NCBI GenBank assembly: GCA_030374765.1
Contig: JARGXX010000132.1
Location: 456,501-520,500 of the forward strand
Direction of reading: 5' to 3'
Origin: Agarophyton chilense
Lineage: Eukaryota > Rhodophyta > Florideophyceae > Gracilariales > Gracilariaceae
Length of the DNA: 64,000 nt
The notes beneath the pieces are model-generated. The model searched no databases, was not told the DNA's origin, and saw only the letters and a program-made list of their open reading frames with translations. Below are positions 55,262-64,000 of the stretch, in pieces (the stretch's first letter is position 1; the number at the start of each line of letters is the position of its first letter). Made by a program: the position numbers and the translations under genes.

Positions 55262-55525
55262 TTAGAAGAAAGAAATCTAGAATTAGACAATTCCTTTTAT
55301 GAAAGAACCACAACCACGACCTGGCATACTCCGGGACTCCCGTTCTTCTGAGAGTTAGCGCATAATTACACACAGCAACTTCAATACGATGACTCATCAT
55401 GGTGCCTTTATACTCGGGATATGTTGACGACCGCTCAAACAAGATTCAAACGTATTTGAAGTTAGACCTGCTGACGTTCTTCGCTTCAATTTGGCTCACA
55501 TGGAAGACGCATCCACCCTCTTACA
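55262..55525 (-). repeat. 5' LTR of element F
   Basis: 264 bp. Inner edge set by the primer site (CGGTGCTACCA ending at 55261), outer edge CCCTCTTACA. Matches the E LTR start TGTAAGAGGG in reverse. Confidence 0.8.
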
Positions 55526-55530
55526 ATAAC

Positions 55531-56245
55531 TTATTGAGAAAAGACGCACAATAAATCTTACAGACCTGGAAAAGAAAATTCTAATAGTAAGAGTTAGAGA
55601 GGATAGATAATTGGGATTGAATATCAACTTTACTCACCGCAATGATGAATCCTCTTGTCTCTATCATTGCAGTTCAAATCATGTAGCTTGCGTGAACGTG
55701 ATTGTGAATGTTTAAAAGTTTGGATTGAATTCAAACATATGAATTGGAAAGAAGCAGCTGCTACGTTATAACAATGAATGGATGTCACATAAGAATATAT
55801 TACATTTATCCTCACTTTTAGGTAAGACGCCCTCGTCGAATCCTTGTTTGCACGGATTCGATCTTTGGTGTTGCATATTTCTATTTTTGCCATACAGTTA
55901 GCGTCTTCTGGTGCTTCGTTCTCAAAATCATTCAAGTAATAACCGTTACGATGTCACTTTTTTTTTTATCCAAGATAAAGTTGACTATTTTTAACGTTAC
56001 CCTCGGCATCAATCATTACAGGAATTTTAGTTTTGTCTTTTTCTGGCCTCCTGTACTTCTTCAGCCTTAAAACGTGAAAAATATTATGAGCACGTTTCAT
56101 CGTCGTAGGAAGATCTATTTTGTACGTGAACAGACCCATTCTTTCTGTAATTTCTAGAAAGCCAATTAAATTTTGTCCTTCTTTATTTGGTAGATCTGTT
56201 CGTGATGAAGTTCCCGTACCAGCAAGGTTCAACATCTTCAATTCT
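55531..56245 (-). mobile_element. Element G: 3' fragment of an E-family element
   Basis: At 56241-55966 the minus strand reads LPNKEGQNLIGFLEITERMG, then YKIDLPTTMKRAHNIFHVL, matching the integrase C-terminus of E (YRIELPPSMKREHNIFHVS). A chromodomain-like tail follows in broken frames to about 55826 (WMA-like MNDFENEAPEDANCMAKIEI). The rest to 55531 may be its LTR; GAATTCAAACATATGAATTG resembles the E LTR core. Everything upstream of the integrase end is missing, so the fragment is truncated at about 56245. Confidence 0.7.
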
Positions 56246-56870
56246 CCAACTCCGAAGCATTAGTGTTTTTTTCTTCTTTTTTGCGTAGCATATTTGTTGT
56301 GCTTGAATTACAGGAAGTTTATCAACGCGCTATTGCTAGAAAGCTCTTTCGTCATTCGAGCGTGTTCACTGCTGCCTGCCAGTTCTACGGGTACACGTTG
56401 ATGAACACTGGTGCAGTTTTATTATTTGTTTTTTTATTATTAGACTTTTGTAGGCTTTACAGTAGTGCCTGAGCCGCCGGGCCCTAAAGACCTTAGCTCA
56501 GCCACCATTCTGGGCAGTAAATGGAGAGAACGTCTAGCCTTTCCCATTTGTCGCTGGCGCAGGCCAGCGGTTATTCCAAACGGTTTCAATAAAAGTTTGC
56601 AAGCCATCCTTTCCCTCCGCACATTCCTAACCATCCCTGATGGCAGCAACCGCCCATTCTACCTACACTAAACCGGTGCTTCCGTGCGTACGCGCGGTAC
56701 ACTCACGTACGCACCCCCACTGCTCGATAATATCCTGTTTTTTGGGAACTATCTTACATTGGTCTCGCGGTTAAGAAGTGAGATTCGAAACCGACTGACA
56801 TCAAAATAGTCTCAAGTTCATCTGGCGACTTACAATCGATAGAAATTTTCTTGCGTACAATCGTACGGTC

Positions 56871-58700
56871 ATGGCTGACAAAGATCCAGCCCTGTCCGCC
56901 TCAGCTCACCAATACGGAGTTTCTGAGACCGCTCTGGTTCGCCGCCGGAGCACTCGAAGCTGCGCACAAGCCCGCACCTATCCGTTCGGGAACCCCGATT
57001 TCTATTCAATACGGGTTCTTCTCGCGTTCCTTCTACACCGTCTGGAAAGACTTTGCCGCCCGACGCAAGCGCTGAAGGCCGTCCCCCTGGGGACGTCCCG
57101 CTTGCGCAGCAAATACTGTTTGGGAAACACTCCACCAGCGCGATATGCGACAAGCTCGAGCTCTAGGCATTTGCTCAATTCTGCACGGAAATAAGTGCAC
57201 ATGTACGCTTTGCAATTGAAGTGTACCTAAACGAATGGACTCCGAACTTTTTAAGGAAGAATCTCCGCGTGCTCATCTGACCCGTGGTTTAGAAAGATCT
57301 CTCCCAAGTACAGCCAGTTGTCAGCGGACGGGATGCTCAGGTTTGCCGCCTAGCTGCCCTTCTGGTTGCCATCGAGGAGCTATCCCTTTCCAAAGTTAGT
57401 ACGATTCAAACAGCTACGGCACCCACACGCGCCTATAAAATCCGACCGGAGACGACGAACCCGCAGATGGTCCGTCCAGCCGTGTACCGCCCGGCAATTC
57501 AACCCCAGAGAGATCCGCACAGATATTCCGACAGTTTCTCCGAAGATGAACGGAACCACCGCGGCCACCGCGGCACGTCAGGGCAGCCCTCCGATTTGAA
57601 TTGCTAAAACCGTACACGGAAGAACCGCAGACGTAGCAAAAAGAAAAATTCATCCGATTCAGATTCAGACATCTTCCGGTCGTTGTCGTCAGATGCAGAT
57701 TCCAAGGTAGACAGCGACGTCGATTCCGGAAGTCCCGCACATGGTTAGTCCGACCGGTATTTTCCCGCTCGTTAGGCCTGCTCTTACGCGTATGAAGCCT
57801 TTGAACGAGTTTTTCGCCAAGGTGGCGGACTACCGTACGTACCGTCTGTTTAACCGTTCGAATACATATGGCTCCCGCGTGACTCGGTGGGTCCCACGCT
57901 ACCGGAAGAAGTTGAATGTCCATATTAAGGGCCATTGCTTCTCTGGCTCAGACCTGATTTCGGTTCTAACATTTCTTCAGCAGTTTCAGACCGCATGCAA
58001 CGAAAACGAACTTATCGAAGCGGCAGCGCTGTGGTGCCGTTTTTTACTTACAGGTTCGTGCCATCCCTGATTCTGGGAAATTTAGGCGCTGTAGACATAA
58101 AGAGCAGTACGTTCCTCAACACCTATTCGGAAGTAGTCAACTTTTTGTTGACTACGTGAGTGACAGACGAAATCATCTCCGATATGTTCACCGAAGTCAC
58201 CTTTTACCAGCATTCGTCGTGTATATTCGGAACGCAATATGCCCAGAGGCTGTGAACGAAGGCAATCTGGGGCGGAAACGTCTTTTCCATTGGCGTTTGA
58301 AGTCCAACTTTGTCGAGGGCTGCTCCTCATCATCTGGTCTAAGGGGCGCACCCACCTCACGACGCATCCCGCTATCAATTACGACGCGCTTGCAAGGTAC
58401 GCCGAGTCGCACATTGATTCCCACTTTGTGTCAAGGCGACAATCCACTCTAGTCGACCCAACCGATAAAACCGCTCGGTCCTATACCAAGAAGCCAGTTC
58501 TGAGCGTCGAAAGCCCTTCCGACGCGAAGTACACCAATTCAGATAACAAATAGCACGTGTTTGATTCTACCCAAGACTGTTCGTTTCTCTCAATCACGAA
58601 GATGCCCAAACCGTCTACTGCATCTCGCTGAACAGTTTCTATCCATAAGCAACCGGTTGCGCACGCTCGCAAATTTATCCCAACCCGTTCGAAAAGCTAG
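56871..58700 (+). pseudogene. gag: Element H Gag remnants
   Basis: ATG at 56871 (MADKDPALSASAHQYG) may be the start. At about 57605-57740 a basic block (KNRRRSKKKNSSDSDSD) is followed by an acidic Ser/Asp run, as in A and C. Capsid: MKPLNEFFAKVADYRTYRLF and FSGSDLISVLTFLQQFQTAC, ALWCRFLLTG (57741-58070), matching C. A Cys/His motif is not readable. Several frameshifts. Confidence 0.75.
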
Positions 58701-58934
58701 GCTTCTCGGTCATCTGGTCTAAATGGCAATACGTCGAACTCCGCTCGGGAAAACACAGGCGACAAGGTACTAAAAAACCCGAACGATAGAGCACAAGACA
58801 ATCCGGTGCTGCTTTTTGCTAACGAACACTGAACGGGTTTGGAAAACCAACTGGAAGGTTCGTAAAGGCGCACGACCTTTCGGGGACACAGTGCCCCAAC
58901 CAAACCGGACGGTAAAAAATATCCTAAATCCGAC

Positions 58935-60480
58935 TTGAATGAGCCGATCCCAGTTTTAATGGTAAATAAATACCGTTCGGATGATCCTATAGCACTTTTA
59001 ATGAGCGCGAACTACAAAGTGCGTCTTTCCGTCGGTTTGCGTTGTTCTTTAATGTGCGCTCTCACGGGGGTACTCGACACCGGAGCGGGACCGAATCTAA
59101 TCCACAAACAGCAAATTCCACCGCAATGGAAGTTTAAACTAATTCCCTGTTCAGTTCCTAACATTACAGACGTTTCGAGGAACCGTATGGATATTTCTGG
59201 TATTCTACCGTTGCTGGTCCGAATCTGTGTTCTCTGTGCTCATCTACCGTTTCTGGTGACCTCCAATCTGACCGTAAGCTGCATCCTCGACACTTCCTTA
59301 ATAGACCGATACGTGTTGGGAATCCAACCTCCAAAACGGATGGGCCTCTTGTGTCAGTCTCGACCAATTTCCCTTCTGGCATGCAATTACGGGTCATCCA
59401 TACCGGTTAATCAACGTACATCACAACCTGATACCACTCGGAAGAATCCCTCGACCAAGTTGCGAGTCACTCTCCAGACTTTAATTCCAGCGATGTCTGA
59501 AGTCCGCGTTATGGTCACCACAGAAGCCTATGGCCTTTCCTTCATTCAGTCTCATCACCGTACGGGTAGGCAAGAGCTCGCGTTCCTTGCTACCGGCGTC
59601 ATGGAACTCCAACCTGATATCCTCTTTGACGTCCAGTTTTCTAATTTCTCTGACCAACTGGTTCGCCTTTTCAAGCGCTTCATTGTCGGTTTAACCCCTT
59701 CTCCGATTGCGCTCATTGCAACCGAGTGGATGTCGTCGCAGGTCGCCGTTGCTAAAGAGGGGGTTACCACCCCCAAATTTGCACTTATTCCGAGGATACT
59801 GCTACCGAGCAACCCAACGTAGACGGCACTAATACGAAAGCCTGGACATCTATATAACGAGTGTCTCCGGGGTATGAAACCGACCGAGAAAGGGTCATCG
59901 AGCTGCTCCAACCGTTTCAGAGCATGTGGAACGGGCACCTAGGTCGAGTGGCGCCGGCTGAACACGGCATCGATCTCGACCCAGGCACTAAGCCTATATA
60001 CAAGATGCCCTACAGTGCACGAAAATTGCGCCATGAGAAAGAACAAACCGAAGTGAAAAAGCCACTGAAGTCGGGCGTCATAGAAACGTCTTTCGCAGAG
60101 TGGGCGGGCCCGGTGGTATTCGCGCAGAAGAAGGACGGCAGTCTACGCTTTTGCGTAAACTACCGTCGCCATAACGCTGTTACCGTATGGGATACTAAAC
60201 CCAATTCCAAGAATGGGCGAGTGCATCGACTCACTCTGGGATGCGCAGATCTTCACGACGTTGGATGCCAATAGTTGTTCCTGGCATGTCGAGATCAACG
60301 GAGCCAATCAGAGTTCGACGTCTTTTGCGTCGAACATGGGCCTTTATCGGTATATTAGTATGCCGTTCGGTGTAAAGAATGCCTCAGCGACATTGAAGAG
60401 GGCTCTGGACATTATTTTTTCACGGGTTAAATGACAGTACACCCTGGTGTACGTCGACGACGTTGTTATACACTCCCATA
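58935..60480 (+). pseudogene. pol: Element H protease and partial reverse transcriptase
   Basis: 295-codon open frame 58935-59822: VLDTGAGPNLIHKQQIPP (intact DTGA), ILDTSLIDRYVLGIQPP, then FDVQFSNFSDQLVRLFKRF. After a stop, RT: GTKPIYKMPYSARKLRHEKE, GPVVFAQKKDGSLRFCVNYR, frameshift near 60210, then GLYRYISMPFGVKNASATLK and, after a TGA, TLVYVDDVVIHSHTVQEHY at about 60435-60495. The YVDD is intact. RT continues only in fragments to 60737. Confidence 0.85.
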
Positions 60481-60737
60481 CCGTTCAAGAGCATTATTAA
60501 CAAGTAATGACTGTTCAAGGCTCCCATTTCCGCCACTATTGAGTCTCGCTGGACAAGCTTGTACTTTACCATACGCCGTTGAACGGCACCGGTAGACTGA
60601 TGAGATTCTTGGTGCCCCAAAAGCTGAGCGACTTGTGCTTGTGTTCGAGACAAACCAGTTGATTAAACGATAAAGGCTCACGTTGGTAGCTTTTGACATC
60701 TGCTATCCTTTTGGTAAAGGTACTGATCCTGCACTTA

Positions 60738-61183
60738 TGTAACGCAATGACTGGTAGGTCAGCGTACTGGGCTCAACCTGAGGTAGCGTGGTAGAGCGGG
60801 TCCTAAGCTTCGTATCCTTGACGGCGGCACTACCAAAGTACTTGGTGCAATTGGCTGGCGTTTATTGCGTAGTCCTACAGGTCAAAGCTACGGAAACGAT
60901 GGCTTGAAGACCAATTGGTGGAACTAATGTACCAAACGGGGTAAATTAGTATCTTAACGGGACCTACTCGATTCTAAGGGAGAAGCGTCACTCGAGCCAA
61001 GTAAATAACAATGGCGAGGGGCCCGGATCTCCCTGGCACAGTAATGATAATCTAATACACTAAATAAAATAAAATAAAAATCTAAATGAGCCCAGCTGAG
61101 GTCGGTCAGTCCACGGGGGGTCTCTAATATACCTCAGGCCCCGGCGGTTTACAGGTCTCAACCGTTTTCGTTGCTCCTTCACA
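60738..61183 (-). repeat. 3' LTR of element D
   Basis: 446 bp, TGTAACGCAATGACTGG to TCCTTCACA. Similar to both C LTRs; the tRNA-like B box is changed to GCTTCGTATCC. Confidence 0.95.
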
Positions 61184-61730
61184 TATCTCCCTCCTAAGGA
61201 TCGACCATCATAGCGAAGTCCAGATGGCTTCATGATTGACGCAAGGGACGCGAACACTTCGGTGCTCCCCGTACCGTTGGCCACGACGAGATGTCGTGTC
61301 GTCATCGCCTGCGGGGATGCCAGGAAGCGTGACCTGAATATTGGCGCCGGAGTGGCAACTAATGTGCCTTAAAGACTGAAACTCCAGCACGCTGTGAGCG
61401 CTGTCCTTACGTACATCCCCGGCGTATTCCTCGTGTGGCGTGGCCGAGATGGTCCTTTCGCTTATTCCCCTCTGACGATCATTTGGGCCTTCCTCAGTCT
61501 CCGTTCTTCCTTTAGCGAGCTTCGCGTTTCGTCCACCGTGGTTCACGCCTGTCAGTCCTTTTGGGTCACTTCCGTCACCCGTCTTCCCATCGTGGTTTTT
61601 CCATTGGTCGCGCGCGATGCCGAATTCGCGTTATAAGCCCGATGGGTATGCCTTTCTCCCTCCGGACTTCGTCGCTTCCTTCGGTCGTCCTATTCATTTT
61701 CCAGCAGAGCAGCCTGGGGGCAGTGGCACC

Positions 61731-63640
61731 ATGGCTTCGAACGACCAAGCGGGAAGCTCCTCGGGATACCAAGTCGCCTACGAACGCCCTGGGGACCGCT
61801 ATGACAATACCATCGGACGGAATCCGCAGGCGGTGCGTCACGGCATCCTTCCGTCTTCTGTGGAAGAATACCAGATATTATTTCACATGTATCTCGACGC
61901 CCAAAAGGTTCGCTAATATACTCGATTTCCGGAGGGACAGTAAGAACGCGTGCAGCGTCTCGTGGTACAAATGGTGGTTACATTGTCCTCTGGATCCGCG
62001 TTCGGCGATGCGCTGTCGCACCCTCATCCAAGCGGACATGCCGTACGTTTGCTGCGAGCAGGAAGCAGAGTGCCATTTCAGGGTGAACAAACTCCTTTCG
62101 GACCTACATGCCGACTTCATCTCGCCCCATTGGAGATTTCCTCCGGCGGGCCACAACCTCTTGGCGCTCATGTGGTTTCGACCGACGTATGACCGCCCGT
62201 TCTGAATGTCCAATAGGGTCTATTGGAACGAGATGCATGAGCCCGATGGTCGTTTGCGTCAATTTCTGGGGTTCTTCTTCTGTTGGCACCAGGTGGAGTT
62301 TCAAGACATGAGCGCAGACAAACGTCTTCCTTTGTATCTTTGGCTTCCCCACATGGATGAGAACCAATGGGTCATGTAGTGGGGTGTCTCGCCGCTCCTT
62401 TTGGTTTCCACACCGTCTGTGGTGGCGTATCACTCGTCCCAACTCATGGGCGATTACAATGACCGAAGGTCTTGGCTGTCCTGGTGGCTACTCTTCGTTG
62501 AGTTTGTCATAATGTCCCTTACATCCATCCTGGATACCTCGAAGTACGGAATCCGTGGTACTGTTTGTTCAGATGATTGGAGGGTATGGTCCGACGAGAA
62601 CATACTCGGTCCTCGAGGTCGCCTAATCCCGCTCCCGAACATCGCGATCCGCTTCCTAAGGAATTTGGGCATCCAGAATATCGTCAGTGGGACCCAATTC
62701 GACTTCGAGGAGACTGAGGCCCTTTTGGATCATGTCCTACAGGTGGAGTGGGGCAAGACTCCCGGTTTTTTTTGGTATGACCACGATACCGACTCGTTCA
62801 CGCCCATTCCGCTACATCCGCCGGGTCGGGAGGCCACTTGTGCTTATCACGCCAAGCCTTTGAAGAATCTACCATCGAATATTCCGAGGCGTCATGTGCC
62901 CTACTATAATCCGAAAGCCATTCGTTTCAAACCCCTGTGCTTCGAGCCTGATGTGGAAGTTACGCCATTTATTTCTGCTGGTATGTCCGATGAAGAATCC
63001 ATCGGTGAAGGTCCCTTTTTCCTACCCGTAGAGGGCGTTAATCCTCCGGTCGAGTCCGCTGTTTTGTTGCCGACCGCCTCCCCTCCTCCAGCTCCTCCGG
63101 GCGCTCCTCCTCAGGATGAACTCTCATACGAGCCGCACGTCGCCCAAGTGGACAATCCTCCTGGTGAAGTTACTGTCGTAGAAAAAAGTCCTGTAGCTGA
63201 TGCACTGGCTCAAACGTTCACTGCGGGCGTCGACATCGCTCCGTCCTCTCCATTGCCACACTTTCCGGCTTCGGTCACGGCTGCGGCTTCGGATCTCAGT
63301 CATGTCTGCCGTACCGTTGGCACTACGGCCTTGACGAACATTGCGACAGTCCTGAGAAATGCTTGCTCTTGAGCGCGTCGCTCGGCGCGCTACACCGCAG
63401 TTGTCCAACAGGGTCAGGATCTCAAGACCGCTATGGTCAACATTCTGCAGCAGAATTCCCAAGTGATTTTCAGAAGGTCTCTGCCGACTTGGATGCCCGG
63501 TATGGTCAAAATGTGAAGGACCAGGAGGCTTCCGATGGTTTCGATAGTTCCTCTCGTGAATCTCCGCCAAAGAAGCGTGCTCAGCCCTCTGGGGCCCATC
63601 CTAGTGGTCTAATAAGCTCCTCGCGTAACCCTAATCCCGG
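61731..63640 (+). pseudogene. Antisense additional ORF (aORF) of element D
   Basis: ATG at 61731 in a strong start context (CACCATGG). Frame 1 runs to a TAA at 61914-61916; after a frameshift the rest lies in one frame with stops at 62203-62205 and 62377-62379, then a 324-codon open stretch 62401-63372. Where C has stops in AYHSS-LMG and its neighbour, D reads through (AYHSSQLMGDYN), showing that the two halves belong to one protein. Landmarks as in C: GRNPQAVRHGILPSSVEEYQ, GPRGRLIPLPNIAIRFLRN, TQFDFEETEALLDHVL, APPQDELSYEP, and PPKKRAQPS with a Ser-rich tail. Collinear with the aORF of A. Confidence 0.78.
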
Positions 63641-63643
63641 GGC

Positions 63644-64000
63644 CTTAAGGACTCTGTATGGTCCCGAAGAGCGGGGTAAGAGCTTCCGCGTAGTTTCCTC
63701 GAGTTCCTCACTGTCCGTCGGTGGCCGGTCCAGGTAAACAAGTTCTCCATTCCCAGAGGTCGGTGTGTTCCAAACGGCTGTGTCGAAATTGACCGTGTAT
63801 GGCCGTTGGGCTTCGGTTAGTACAGCTCTGGCCGATTGGATGATGCGGTCGATGTGTCGGCGCAAATAACGCTTCGCATGTGTACGAGTCATTCCTTCTG
63901 TTATGTCCTGGGGTGTGATAGACTCCTGAAGGTCCACAGCTCTCGGCAGCGGCGCTGTCGTTAGCGTTAAGGCGAACGGTGTTGTCCCTGTGAAAGCGTG
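63644..64000 (-). pseudogene. pol: Element D integrase C-terminal part (partial)
   Basis: Minus-strand frame from the window edge: PLPRAVDLQESITPQDITEG, RYLRRHIDRIIQSARAVL, YLDRPPTDSEELEETTRKLL, PRSSGPYRVLKAPGLG. It matches C at 43700-43995 (DLQESIMAQDITEE). The frame then runs into aORF-derived sequence at the deletion joint. Confidence 0.85.

Larger units (their letters stand above)
50499..55525 (-). mobile_element. Element F: Ty3/gypsy, E family, opposite orientation
   Basis: LTRs at 50499-50759 and 55262-55525 are recognisable as reverse complements of the E LTR (CAGATTCAAACGTATTTGAA, GGGAGGCGCACCTAC). Primer site TGGTAGCACCG abuts the right LTR. All E-family domains follow on the minus strand. 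A catalytic change in RT (FLEEILV for FLDDILV) and many stops make it dead. F retains RT sequence that E has lost. No clean 5-bp target duplication at the edges. Confidence 0.88.
56449..60737 (+). mobile_element. Element H: Ty3/gypsy chromovirus (A/C type), truncated in RT by element D
   Basis: Primer site TGGTCTCGCGGTTAAG at 56760-56775 follows a CTTACA LTR end (56758). The LTR start at 56449 (TGTAGG, as in A) is a guess. Gag, protease and RT follow on the plus strand and stop at 60737, where the LTR of D begins. RNase H, integrase and any antisense ORF would lie beyond D, outside the window. AT-rich 56246-56448 before it shows no gene. Confidence 0.75.
60738..64000 (-). mobile_element. Element D: second copy of the C family, runs off the window
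   Basis: Starts with a C-type LTR (60738-61183), polypurine tract (61184-61197), antisense ORF on the plus strand (61731 to about 63640), then integrase on the minus strand (63644-64000+). Relative to C about 0.85 kb is deleted between 63640 and 63644, removing the aORF 3' end, linker and chromodomain. Only the 3' third of the element (in RNA sense) is in view. Inserted into the RT of element H. Confidence 0.92.

Noticed and set aside
60420-60699. Minus frames over the RT end of element H
   Set aside because: Shadow of the YVDD region read on the wrong strand.
1-64000. Bacterial or organellar origin; operons, CRISPR arrays, phage modules
   Set aside because: Spliced genes, chromodomain retroelements and absence of Shine-Dalgarno-linked gene strings argue for nuclear eukaryotic DNA; no arrays of regular repeats with spacers were seen.

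Overview
The window is eukaryotic nuclear DNA from a repeat-rich region. Evidence: two spliced genes with short GT-AG introns (67-117 bp), chromodomain-bearing Ty3/gypsy elements, a copia element primed by initiator-tRNA, Tigger/pogo transposase relics, and no bacterial operon structure. The lineage is not fixed by the sequence. The retroelements resemble those I know from oomycetes, red algae and some invertebrates; the ion-channel gene is animal-like. A red alga or another multicellular or protist eukaryote with gene islands in a retrotransposon sea would fit, and an invertebrate is not excluded.

Layout. 1-9.3 kb is the only stretch with likely host genes: an ionotropic-glutamate-receptor-like channel (3360-5211, +, five exons) and a secreted copper-monooxygenase-like protein (6599-7514, -, two exons). 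They lie between two decayed Tigger/pogo DDE transposases (961-2075, -; 8897-9325, +). From 9.4 kb on almost everything is LTR retrotransposon, much of it nested. Element E (Ty3, 10904-34319, target duplication AAGCG) carries element A (Ty3 chromovirus, 13134-31497, 888-bp LTRs) inside its reverse transcriptase. A carries a young Ty1/copia element (21495-27521, 628-bp LTRs with 4 mismatches) inside its pol. Element B (degenerate Ty3, about 35.0-50.2 kb, -) carries element C (Ty3 chromovirus, 40049-50039, target duplication TGAGG) inside its 5' LTR. F (50.5-55.5 kb, -) and the fragment G (55.5-56.2 kb, -) are relatives of E. H (about 56.4-60.7 kb, +) is a chromovirus relative of A and C, cut by D (60738 to beyond the window), a second copy of the C family.

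Most interesting point: elements A, C and D, from two diverged subfamilies, each carry an extra long reading frame on the strand opposite gag-pol, next to the polypurine tract and 3' LTR. The two subfamily versions share collinear landmarks, a basic or Arg-rich body, an acidic/proline-rich C-terminal part and (C/D) an NLS-like PPKK motif. Antisense additional ORFs are known in some plant Ty3 elements (Grande, RIRE2 and Retand type), but I do not recognise this protein. The copia element shows a tidy set of expression signals: TATA box, half-tRNA initiator-Met primer site that contains an in-frame ATG, and a T7 heptamer for -1 frameshifting between gag and pol. Nearly every Ty3 copy is dead through stops, frameshifts or active-site changes; the copia element is the most recent arrival.
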